Shown here: one piece after another, positions 1 through 5,263 of the stretch | Layout of the letters: each line of letters starts with the position of its first letter | Numbering within the stretch: the stretch's first letter is position 1 | NCBI GenBank assembly: GCA_035319145.1 | Contig: DATHDH010000047.1 | Span: forward strand, 1 to 13,776 | Length of the DNA: 13,776 nt | Source of the DNA: JAAYUK01 sp035319145 | GTDB taxonomy: Bacteria; Nitrospirota; Thermodesulfovibrionia; Thermodesulfovibrionales; Dissulfurispiraceae | Reading direction: 5' to 3' | Position numbers and translations under genes: made by a program | Notes under the pieces: generated by a model | The model's database searches: none | The model's input: only the letters and a program-made list of their open reading frames with translations | What the model was told of the DNA's origin: nothing

Positions 1-419
1 GGTATTTTATACTCGCCAAACTGAGCCGATCCCTTGGAACCTGTAATGGTTGCAATGCTGTTAGTAGATGAAATGCCCGCAGGGGTATTGCCCCATACGA
101 TGGTATCACTATCAGATGCACCGGCTTCCAAAAGGATGCGGCCGAGGGTGTTCGGGGTTACCTGTGCGGTTACACCAAGACGAACGCGGCTGTCATACAT
201 GGAATTGTCGCCAATCGACTGAGTGTCTTTGTTAAAGTCCTGGGTGTTGCCCAGGATGCGGCCACGGAAACGGAGATCGCCGTCAATGGTGATCTGGGTT
301 GAACCCTTTGCTACGACTGACTGGGTATCGAGCGGGATCTCAGCATGGATTGCGAACGCGCTTGCCGCAAAGCCGAGAACCAGGACGAGGCTGAGAAGAA
401 TCGATGTATACTTTTTCAC
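1..419 (-). CDS. Outer-membrane porin-like protein, N-terminal part (runs off left edge)
   Basis: The first 139 residues of a secreted protein are visible; the rest lies beyond the window. The start is GTG at 419-417, followed by Lys-Lys, a hydrophobic core (ILLSLVLVLGFAA) and an Ala-Phe-Ala signal-peptidase site near residues 22-24. The mature part has DGDLRFRGRI near residue 51 and YDSRVRLGVTAQVTPNT near 79. Alternating polar/aromatic strands after an N-terminal DLRFRG motif are typical of porins that form an outer-membrane beta-barrel, and the style resembles Nitrospirota/Desulfobacterota porins. GTG is chosen because GGAGG sits 8 nt upstream and the signal peptide starts exactly there. 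No other gene is visible in the transcript. A structured leader of about 128 nt precedes it. The porin assignment is inferred from strand pattern and signal peptide; another beta-barrel or an S-layer-like exported protein is possible because the C-terminus is not seen. Confidence 0.75.
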   Translation of the reverse strand, partial: MKKYTSILLSLVLVLGFAASAFAIHAEIPLDTQSVVAKGSTQITIDGDLRFRGRILGNTQDFNKDTQSIGDNSMYDSRVRLGVTAQVTPNTLGRILLEAGASDSDTIVWGNTPAGISSTNSIATITGSKGSAQFGEYKI

Positions 420-422
420 TTC

Positions 423-438
423 CTAACCCTCCGGTTAG
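423..438 (-). promoter_or_regulatory. Hairpin presenting the porin Shine-Dalgarno in its loop
   Basis: Read on the minus strand, CTAACC-GGAG-GGTTAG is a perfect 6-bp stem with a GGAG tetraloop. The loop is the core of the ribosome binding site of the GTG-started porin, 8 nt before the start. The stem would hold the site in a fixed, exposed or regulated form. The pairing is seen directly; any regulatory effect is inferred. Confidence 0.5.
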
Positions 439-447
439 TTCAGTTTG

Positions 448-464
448 ACCCGCCGACGGCGGGT
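448..464 (-). promoter_or_regulatory. GC-rich hairpin in the porin leader
   Basis: ACCCGCC-GAC-GGCGGGT forms a perfect 7-bp GC-rich stem with a 3-nt loop, 10 nt upstream of the hairpin around the ribosome binding site. There is no T-tract on the minus strand after it, so it is not a standard terminator. It may stabilise the abundant porin mRNA or shape its 5' leader. Confidence 0.45.
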
Positions 465-511
465 TGTAAAGCCAGCTGCTGCCTGCGCATCGCAAAGCGA
501 CCGCAAGCCGA

Positions 512-526
512 TTAAGAAGTCTTCAT
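512..526 (-). other. Possible 4-codon leader ORF (Met-Lys-Thr-Ser-stop)
   Basis: AAAGGAGG at about 530-537 is followed 3 nt later by ATG AAG ACT TCT TAA on the minus strand, inside the predicted porin leader. The spacing is shorter than usual and the peptide has no obvious attenuator logic. It may equally be a purine-rich standby or stability element. Confidence 0.2.
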
Positions 527-553
527 TTTCCTCCTTTCTTCAGAATTGCGGAT

Positions 554-583
554 AGTCTAAACATCCGCCGATTTGCCTGTCAA
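554..583 (-). promoter_or_regulatory. Predicted sigma70 promoter of the porin gene
   Basis: On the minus strand TTGACA (583-578, a perfect -35) is followed after 18 nt by TAGACT (559-554, 4 of 6 matches to -10). Transcription would start near 547, giving a leader of about 128 nt. The -35 lies within one arm of the 567-608 inverted repeat, so a protein bound to that repeat would block the promoter. Confidence 0.5.
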
Positions 584-608
584 TATAATAATTGATAGGC
601 AAATCGGC
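567..608. repeat. 18-bp inverted repeat with 6-nt spacer upstream of the porin
   Basis: The left arm GCCGATTTGCCTGTCAAT (567-584) and the reverse complement of the right arm (591-608) agree at 17 of 18 positions, with ATAATA between. Neither strand has a T-tract after it, which argues against a Rho-independent terminator. It overlaps the predicted porin -35, so an operator for a dimeric regulator is one reading; a relic of a mobile palindromic repeat is another. Confidence 0.6.
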
Positions 609-811
609 TAATAATAAAGCAAAGAATATGCCCTAACGTAATATCAATTAGTTACCGGCACCAGTAATGATATGATTGTGGCTATTTTGCCCTATATGTG
701 GCGCATTGAACACAAACCAATGGGGGCATAAGCCAGAAGGAAGAAGACCTGAAGCGCGGAAGCAAAACATAAAGAGGAAAAGAACAAAACGACCAGCCGC
801 GCCGATAGGAA
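609..811. other. Intergenic stretch with no recognised feature
   Basis: This lies between the inverted repeat upstream of the porin and the end of the four-helix-bundle pseudogene. I see no gene-like coding pattern, RNA gene, strong hairpin or convincing promoter on either strand. The open frames that cross it are short, have no ribosome binding site, and read as trailing sequence of the pseudogene. Confidence 0.5.
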
Positions 812-1165
812 TTATTTAATCGATCGATAGAAACTCCAAAGCAGGCGACCGACTTCATCGATAAGAGATTGGATTGCGCTACTGTTTCCATCGAAGAGTC
901 CAAGCCGCCCCGCAAAACTCACGAGGTATTCTGTCTCGGCGAGGGAACCAAGGGCGATATTGATGAACTGAGCAAGTTCCTTCTTGCTCCTTCTTGCATA
1001 ACCTTCAACGATGTTTGTCGGGATAGAGAGCGCCGCACGACAAAACTGTGATGTCAGTCCGAACTGCTCGCTTTTGGGGAAATGCTCTGTTTTTTTTGAA
1101 GATCATCAGAGCCAATTCATCGGCTTTTTGAAAAACAATCAAATCATGTCATGGTGTTTTGCCAT
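812..1165 (-). pseudogene. Frameshifted four-helix-bundle protein (S23 / 23S rRNA intervening-sequence family)
   Basis: Three reading frames on the minus strand together rebuild a protein of about 117 residues of the four-helix-bundle S23 family. ATG at 1165 gives MAKHHD and then meets a stop after two more codons. From 1148 a second frame reads DLIVFQKADELALMIFKKNR. From the CCCC run at 1079-1076 a third frame reads KSEQFGLTSQ, then RAALSIPTNIVEGYARRSKK, ending at TAA 812. The family hallmarks (DLIVWQKA, EQFGLTSQ, SIPxNIxEGxxR, LGSLAETEYL) are all present but split by a slip near 1146-1150 and one extra base at 1076-1079. Family members are found inside 23S rRNA intervening sequences and as free-standing genes; the role is poorly known. 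No rRNA is adjacent. One indel could be a homopolymer error, but two favour real decay. Confidence 0.8.
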
Positions 1166-1208
1166 CCCCTCGCCTTCCCGCCTTCCTCACTGCAGCCTTC
1201 AGCCGATT

Positions 1209-2513
1209 TTATGGTCTTCCTACTGAATAATAGATAAAGCCTGCGGATCTGACGCGGCTGGGATCATAAATATTTCTGAAATCAAAGAAAAACGGTTGTT
1301 TTAGGGCCTCTTTGATGCGCCGCAAATCGAGATTCCGGAACTGGTTCCATTCAGTAACGATTGCTAGGGCATCGGCCCCTGAACATGCTTCATAAGCATC
1401 ACTGCAAAAAACAACACTCTCAAGCTCGCGTGAAGCATTTTCCGTTGCGATCGGGTCATAGGCTTTGATAGTGCAGCCGGCTGATCGCAAGATCCGAATT
1501 ATCGTCAGCGCCGGGGCTTCTCTGATGTCGTCGGTGTTCGGCTTGAATGAAAGACCGAGAATGGCTATGGTCTTGCCCTTGAGATTCGTACCTAGTGCTG
1601 CAAATATCGCTTCAGACATGCGGGCAATCTGCCGCTCGTTGGAGGCAATTGCAGCGCCGACGATCTTCAGGTCAATACCGTTGTCCTCGCCTATTTTCAG
1701 TAACGCTTTCGTATCTTTCGGGAAGCATGACCCTCCGAAGCCGGCGCCGGCATGCAGGAATTTCGAGCCGATGCGCCCGTCAAGTCCCATCCCTTTCGCC
1801 ACGACGTTGATGTCAGCTCCGACCTTTTCGCAGAGGGCCGAAAGTTCGTTGATGAATGAGATTTTTACGGCAAGGAATGAGTTCGCAGCATACTTGATAA
1901 GTTCCGCTGTTTCAACTGAAGTGATCACGAACGGCGTTTCAAGGAGATAAAGCGGGCGATACAGGTCTTTCATGATGGCGATGGCTTGCTGGCCCTGCGC
2001 CCCGATGACAACCCGGTTTGGCCGCATAAAGTCTTCAATTGCCGCCCCTTCGCGCAGGAATTCCGGATTTGAGACAACATCAAAATCGACTGCCTCGGTC
2101 AGGTGTTCGGAGATGATTGCCCTGACCCGCTCGCCGGTGCCGACCGGGACCGTGCTCTTTGTCACGATGACCTTATATCCCTTGATGCACCGGGCTACTT
2201 CTCCGGCAACGTCTTCGACATGGCTGAGATCCGCCGAGCCGTCGGCGCGCGGAGGCGTGCCGACGGCAATGAAGATGACAAGTGCATCGGCAACGGCGCT
2301 CGTCAGATCGGTTGTGAACGACAGTCGCCCCTGTTTTACATTTCTTTCGACAAGTTGCTCGAGCCCCGGCTCGTAAAACGGAATGACCCCGTTGTTGAGG
2401 CTAGCAACTTTCCGGGCGTCCTTGTCGACACAGGTGACCGTGACCCCGAACTCCGAAAAACATGCCCCTGTCACAAGGCCGACATATCCGGTTCCGACAA
2501 CGGCAATATGCAT
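1209..2513 (-). CDS. ugd: UDP-glucose 6-dehydrogenase
   Basis: This cytoplasmic enzyme oxidises UDP-glucose to UDP-glucuronate with two NAD+, feeding exopolysaccharide, lipopolysaccharide or capsule precursors. The 434 residues match the usual family length. Visible features are the Rossmann GTGYVG at residues 7-12, EPGLE near 48, the VGTPP loop at 84-88, KSTVPVGT at 119-126, NPEFLREG at 149-156, the central ELIKYAANSFLAVKISFINE helix at 204-223, and the catalytic Cys263 in GFGGSCFPKDT. The C-terminal UDP-binding domain has GLSFKPNTDDIRE at 320-332. The start at 2513 is chosen because GGAGG lies 5 nt upstream and MHIAVVGTGYVG is the canonical N-terminus; a longer open frame to 2627 has no support. 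The gene is transcribed alone, divergently from the TPR gene, and no polysaccharide cluster is visible. A related UDP-sugar dehydrogenase is less likely. Confidence 0.95.
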   Translation of the reverse strand: MHIAVVGTGYVGLVTGACFSEFGVTVTCVDKDARKVASLNNGVIPFYEPGLEQLVERNVKQGRLSFTTDLTSAVADALVIFIAVGTPPRADGSADLSHVEDVAGEVARCIKGYKVIVTKSTVPVGTGERVRAIISEHLTEAVDFDVVSNPEFLREGAAIEDFMRPNRVVIGAQGQQAIAIMKDLYRPLYLLETPFVITSVETAELIKYAANSFLAVKISFINELSALCEKVGADINVVAKGMGLDGRIGSKFLHAGAGFGGSCFPKDTKALLKIGEDNGIDLKIVGAAIASNERQIARMSEAIFAALGTNLKGKTIAILGLSFKPNTDDIREAPALTIIRILRSAGCTIKAYDPIATENASRELESVVFCSDAYEACSGADALAIVTEWNQFRNLDLRRIKEALKQPFFFDFRNIYDPSRVRSAGFIYYSVGRP

Positions 2514-2635
2514 GGTGCCTCCAAATAACGTGCGGAAGTTCGAAGGGAGAAAGTCTGGAGGCGCAAGGGCAGTCATGACCTCTTTGTGTTTCTGCCGGGC
2601 TTCAATACTTCCTGCCTTCCGAGCCAATATTCGAT

Positions 2636-2644
2636 ACTATACCA
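2636..2644 (-). promoter_or_regulatory. Extended -10 promoter candidate for ugd
   Basis: The minus strand reads TGG-TATAGT (2644-2636), an extended -10 with 5 of 6 matches to TATAAT. No good -35 is seen 16-18 nt upstream, which is tolerated with an extended -10. The leader would be about 115 nt. Confidence 0.35.
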
Positions 2645-2686
2645 AAGATATGCAGAATTCCCTTTATTCGGCGAAATCGCCTTGCG

Positions 2687-2692
2687 TATAAT
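2687..2692 (+). promoter_or_regulatory. -10 box of the TPR gene, leaderless arrangement
   Basis: A perfect TATAAT ends 11 nt before the ATG at 2704, so transcription would start about 4-5 nt before the start codon. There is no Shine-Dalgarno. The -35 is weak. A small dyad, GGCGA-AA-TCGCC (2670-2681), lies between -35 and -10 and could be an operator. Confidence 0.45.
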
Positions 2693-2703
2693 AATCTCAC
2701 ATC

Positions 2704-3273
2704 ATGGCGCACAGCGACAAGAAACTGAAATATGATCTCGCAATTGCCCGTTACAGCAAGGCGATTCGCGAGCATCCTGACGATTACCGCGCCTACAACA
2801 ACCGCGGAATCGCCTATCAAAAAACAGGTCAATACGACCTCGCGATCAGAAATTATTCAAAATCCATCGAAATACGTCCCGACTTTTTTCTCGCCTATAT
2901 CAACCGCGGCAACGCATATCAGGAAATCGGCGATCTGGATGCGGCGCTTGTCGATTACGACAGGGCCATTGAGGTAAATCCCGGCAATGATATGGCCTTC
3001 AACAACCGGGGGTTTCATTTTATTCTGATGGGGCGTCTTAATGAGGCGCTTCACGACCTCCGGAAATCGCTTGAACTCAACCCCGACAACGTTTATGCGC
3101 TCAACAGCATGTGCGAATTATATGCTGCCGGGAATCAGGCGGATGAAGCCCTTCGCTGGCTGAAGGAAGCGCTGCGAAAGGGCTATACAAATTGGTACTA
3201 CATCAAGACTTCAAAAACATACAACAACATTCGTTCCCATACGGAGTTTCAGAAACTTATTGCCGGGAAATAA
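2704..3273 (+). CDS. Tetratricopeptide repeat (TPR) protein
   Basis: This 189-residue soluble protein consists almost wholly of TPR units with a 34-residue period. Units begin near residues 10 (YDLAIARYSKAIREHPDDYR), 44 (YDLAIRNYSKSIEIRPDFFL), 78 (LDAALVDYDRAIEVNPGN) and 112 (LNEALHDLRKSLELNPDN), with a degenerate one near 146 (ADEALRWLKEALRKGYTN). The A-helix signature NNRGxAYQxxG recurs at the expected places. The first unit lacks its A helix, so the protein starts inside a repeat. There is no signal peptide or membrane segment, so it is probably a cytoplasmic protein-protein interaction scaffold. The partner cannot be told from sequence. It diverges from ugd and converges on the DUF2442 gene. 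Translation would start without a Shine-Dalgarno, close to the transcription start. Confidence 0.85.
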   Translation: MAHSDKKLKYDLAIARYSKAIREHPDDYRAYNNRGIAYQKTGQYDLAIRNYSKSIEIRPDFFLAYINRGNAYQEIGDLDAALVDYDRAIEVNPGNDMAFNNRGFHFILMGRLNEALHDLRKSLELNPDNVYALNSMCELYAAGNQADEALRWLKEALRKGYTNWYYIKTSKTYNNIRSHTEFQKLIAGK

Positions 3274-3305
3274 AATGGTACGGACGAGCGGAAGCACGAA
3301 GTCCG

Positions 3306-3587
3306 CTAGAAAGAACTATTGTCGCTGTTTTGCTTCAATGGAAAGCGCTCAGGCGATTCAATAATTTCGTCGGTAAGGTCTATGTCGAGATCAGGCCAGT
3401 AATAGTGGCCGGCGCGTTGTTCCTCGATATGCAGGATCTTATAAACCGGCGCGTCCTTGAACCATGGAAAGTCTTCGTATGGCAGAAATAATTCTTTGCC
3501 GCCGGCCAGAATCCAGATGCCGTTTGCCGAGATATGGGTTACTTCAGCTTTTGAAGTATCGTTGCCAAGCGTTGTTGATTTCGACAT
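3306..3587 (-). CDS. DUF2442 domain-containing protein
   Basis: This 93-residue protein shows the DUF2442 pattern: a short lead-in, then VTHISANGIWILAGGKE, LFLPYEDFPWFKDAPV and HYYWPDLDIDLTDEIIESPE towards the C-terminus. The biochemical function of the family is unknown. Its members often sit directly beside a DUF4160 gene, as here, which suggests that the two products act together. The ATG at 3587 is preferred over an upstream TTG because GAGG lies 6 nt before it. The start lies 44 bp inside the end of the DUF4160 gene, so translation is probably coupled. It is convergent with the TPR gene, with about 30 bp between them. Confidence 0.8.
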   Translation of the reverse strand: MSKSTTLGNDTSKAEVTHISANGIWILAGGKELFLPYEDFPWFKDAPVYKILHIEEQRAGHYYWPDLDIDLTDEIIESPERFPLKQNSDNSSF

Positions 3588-3783
3588 AGTGCGCCTCAAT
3601 AAGGGTTTCGATCTCTTTTAACTGCAATCTTGTTAGCCTGAAATTCTTTGCCAGTTCAATTTCAGGCTCTATCCAGTACTTCGCTTCTCCGTCTTGACAG
3701 GCTATGTGAACATGCACCCTTTCTTCTTCGCGTGAAAAGAAGAAAAAACGGTATCCTTTCTCTCGAAAAATCGTCGGACTCAT
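3544..3783 (-). CDS. DUF4160 domain-containing protein
   Basis: This 79-residue protein matches the DUF4160 pattern from end to end: MSPTIFREKGYRFFFFSREE, then RVHVHIACQDGEAKYWIEPE and IELAKNFRL, followed by a C-terminal helix containing LKEIETLIEAHYVEINNAW. The conserved E(R)xHVHV/I plus GEAKxWIEP elements resemble a small nucleic-acid- or ligand-binding fold, but the function is unknown. It is the upstream partner of an overlapping DUF2442 gene. GGTGGA lies about 5 nt before the ATG, and a TATAAT box (3800-3795) sits 11 nt before it. A toxin-antitoxin-like role is possible from size and arrangement but is not shown by any motif. Confidence 0.82.
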   Translation of the reverse strand: MSPTIFREKGYRFFFFSREEERVHVHIACQDGEAKYWIEPEIELAKNFRLTRLQLKEIETLIEAHYVEINNAWQRYFKS

Positions 3784-3794
3784 ATTCCACCAAA

Positions 3795-3800
3795 ATTATA
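3795..3800 (-). promoter_or_regulatory. -10 box of the DUF4160-DUF2442 pair
   Basis: The minus strand has a perfect TATAAT ending 11 nt before the ATG at 3783. The predicted transcription start falls near 3788, so the leader is about 5 nt and would cut into the GGTGGA sequence. No strong -35 is visible. Confidence 0.4.
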
Positions 3801-3886
3801 CAGCAATGAAGGTTCTTTCACACAGCATGGTTCTGCCCCGTTCCGCGCCTCTTTTTCCGCCCGGCCATGGCGGATCAACAGACCCT

Positions 3887-4399
3887 TCAGAGGCTGCTTG
3901 CGACAATGCGTTGCGTATCCGCAGAGGCAAGGTGGCAGGCAGCCCGGATATCAGCAGGGGCAAGCTTTACGTCAACCTGCTTTTTTGCCCTGCGACACAG
4001 TTTCCTCAAGACATCAAGCCGTTTTGCATAATAGAGCCAAGGGAAAATATCGTCATACTCAGCGTCGCGAAAAGCCAGCATTTCAGCCGACGATATTCCC
4101 GCGTCATTCAGAAGCAGCATGATATCGCCCCATGCAACGTCCTGCCGGCCGACACAGATGTGCAGGAGCCTTCTCCATTCAACTGTGATATGAAGCTTGA
4201 GAATGGTTGCTCCGGGAGTCTTGCATGATTGGATAAAATCGTGCAATTCGGCATGTAATGCGTTCGGACCGCGACTGACGTGATACGCAGTCTCGGGCAG
4301 GCGATACAGCTCCCGGTGAGCGCGGAAAGATGCTGCACCATCACAGAGCACCACTTCAAGATGGTCATCGGCAAGGCGGAATAGCTCGGCAGACGGCAT
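3887..4399 (-). CDS. Conserved-looking hypothetical protein, 170 residues
   Basis: I do not recognise this protein. It is a 170-residue soluble protein, rich in charged residues and histidine, with no signal peptide or membrane segment. The middle has a beta-like stretch (ATILKLHITVEWRRLLHICVG, near residues 64-84), then helices: VAWGDIMLLLNDAG, and AEYDDIFPWLYYAKRLDVLRKLCRRAKKQ near 122-150. Cysteines at about 19, 59, 81, 144 and 165 form no clear metal motif. It starts 34 bp after the suhB stop on the same strand, so it may be the last gene of the large operon. A TAAAAT box 8 nt before its ATG suggests it can also be transcribed alone. The gene is supported by its length, ordinary amino-acid composition and place in the strand pattern; competing plus-strand frames look like shadows. 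Confidence 0.6.
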   Translation of the reverse strand: MPSAELFRLADDHLEVVLCDGAASFRAHRELYRLPETAYHVSRGPNALHAELHDFIQSCKTPGATILKLHITVEWRRLLHICVGRQDVAWGDIMLLLNDAGISSAEMLAFRDAEYDDIFPWLYYAKRLDVLRKLCRRAKKQVDVKLAPADIRAACHLASADTQRIVASSL

Positions 4400-4407
4400 G
4401 GTTGCCT

Positions 4408-4413
4408 ATTTTA
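4408..4413 (-). promoter_or_regulatory. Possible -10 box of the 170-residue hypothetical gene
   Basis: TAAAAT on the minus strand ends 8 nt before the ATG at 4399. Only a weak AGG precedes the start, so a near-leaderless transcript is possible. No -35 was assigned, and the site may be fortuitous. Confidence 0.25.
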
Positions 4414-4433
4414 GCACACGGCTTCCGGCAGCA

Positions 4434-5258
4434 CTATGCCGGCAGAATGTCCTGAAACACAGCCTGCACCTCATCGAGCAGCAATCCGTGAATGAATGGA
4501 TTCCCGGCGACAATATTGCCTGTTGCAAGATATCTATTGCCGCCGCCGAAATCCGTTATCACCCCACCGGCCTCTTCGATCAAGAGGCTACCTGCTGCGG
4601 CATCCCAGGCATTGAGTCCGAGTTCGAAAAATCCGTCGCATCTTCCGCCGGCGACATATGCGAGATCAAGCGCCGCTGCGCCAGCACGCCGCAGGTCGCT
4701 GACACGGACGAACACCCTGCGAAATGCTGCCAGGTAGCGATCCACCAACTCCCTTCGCTTGAAGGGGAACCCTGTTGCTATCAGCGCACGCTCCGCCGTC
4801 ATAGCGGAAGAGATGTGCAGGGCCTTGCCGTTTATGTGTGCCCCCTGTCCGCGCAGCGCGGTAAAACATTCCTGCCTGACTGGATCAAGCACGACGCCGG
4901 CAATCACCGTGCCCTGATACTGGAGTGCAATAGAAACGGCGAATACCGGTAATCCGTGGATATAGTTCGTCGTGCCGTCGAGCGGATCGATGATCCAGAG
5001 AAAACCGCCCTCATCCTGCTCATGAACGGTTTCCTCGGCCAGAATCCGGTGCTCGGGGAAATGCCGTCTGAGGATGCCGACGATCACCTGTTCGGACTCG
5101 CGGTCGACAGTCGTAACAAAGTCGGCAAGCTGTTTCTGAGCGATGTCTGCTTGTCTGAGTTTCCCGAGATGCTCGAGAATAATGCCGCTTGCACTCAGCG
5201 CCGCTTCCCGGGCAATGTGCAGAAACTCGGGGCCATTCTTCGCCACGGCATTTTCCAT
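4434..5258 (-). CDS. suhB: Inositol monophosphatase family protein (SuhB-like)
   Basis: A 274-residue Mg2+/Li+-sensitive sugar phosphatase of the IMPase superfamily, which releases phosphate from inositol-1-phosphate or similar small phosphates. Metal- and substrate-binding motifs are complete: DFVTTVD at 46-52, LAEET at 73-77 (Glu75/76), WIIDPLDGTTNYIHGLP at 88-104 (Asp91, Asp94) and AWDAAAGSLLIEEAGG at 217-232 (Asp219). The length is normal for the family. The ATG at 5258 lies 5 bp after the methyltransferase stop, with GGGAG inside the end of that gene, so the two are co-transcribed. The exact substrate (inositol phosphate, fructose-1,6-bisphosphate or PAP) cannot be settled by motifs; the spacing and length fit the SuhB/IMPase branch better than CysQ. 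Confidence 0.9.
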   Translation of the reverse strand: MENAVAKNGPEFLHIAREAALSASGIILEHLGKLRQADIAQKQLADFVTTVDRESEQVIVGILRRHFPEHRILAEETVHEQDEGGFLWIIDPLDGTTNYIHGLPVFAVSIALQYQGTVIAGVVLDPVRQECFTALRGQGAHINGKALHISSAMTAERALIATGFPFKRRELVDRYLAAFRRVFVRVSDLRRAGAAALDLAYVAGGRCDGFFELGLNAWDAAAGSLLIEEAGGVITDFGGGNRYLATGNIVAGNPFIHGLLLDEVQAVFQDILPA

Positions 5259-5263
5259 TTAGA

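Noticed and set aside
420..560. Possible riboswitch (c-di-GMP or similar) in the structured porin leader
   Set aside because: I looked for the GEMM-I core elements and other common aptamer cores on the minus strand and did not find the required conserved blocks; only local hairpins are supported.
1465..2528. Long plus-strand open frames opposite ugd
   Set aside because: Ugd is unambiguous on the minus strand; these frames are low-complexity shadows of GC-rich codons.
2514..2627. N-terminal extension of ugd up to 2627
   Set aside because: The canonical dehydrogenase N-terminus and a strong GGAGG site both fall at 2513; the extension has no family resemblance.
3287..3307. Hairpin AGCGGA...TCCGCT between the convergent TPR and DUF2442 genes as a terminator
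   Set aside because: The stem is only 6 bp with a 9-nt loop and no T-tract follows on either strand, so it does not qualify as a Rho-independent terminator.
3852..3873. CCGCC...GGCGG hairpin beside a T-run, downstream of the hypothetical gene
   Set aside because: The T-run lies 5' of the stem on the plus strand and gives an A-run after it on the minus strand, so it has the wrong orientation for a terminator of the minus-strand gene.
3806..4228. Plus-strand open frame of 140 codons opposite the 170-residue hypothetical
   Set aside because: No ribosome site, unnatural composition and no motifs; the minus-strand frame is longer and fits the operon.
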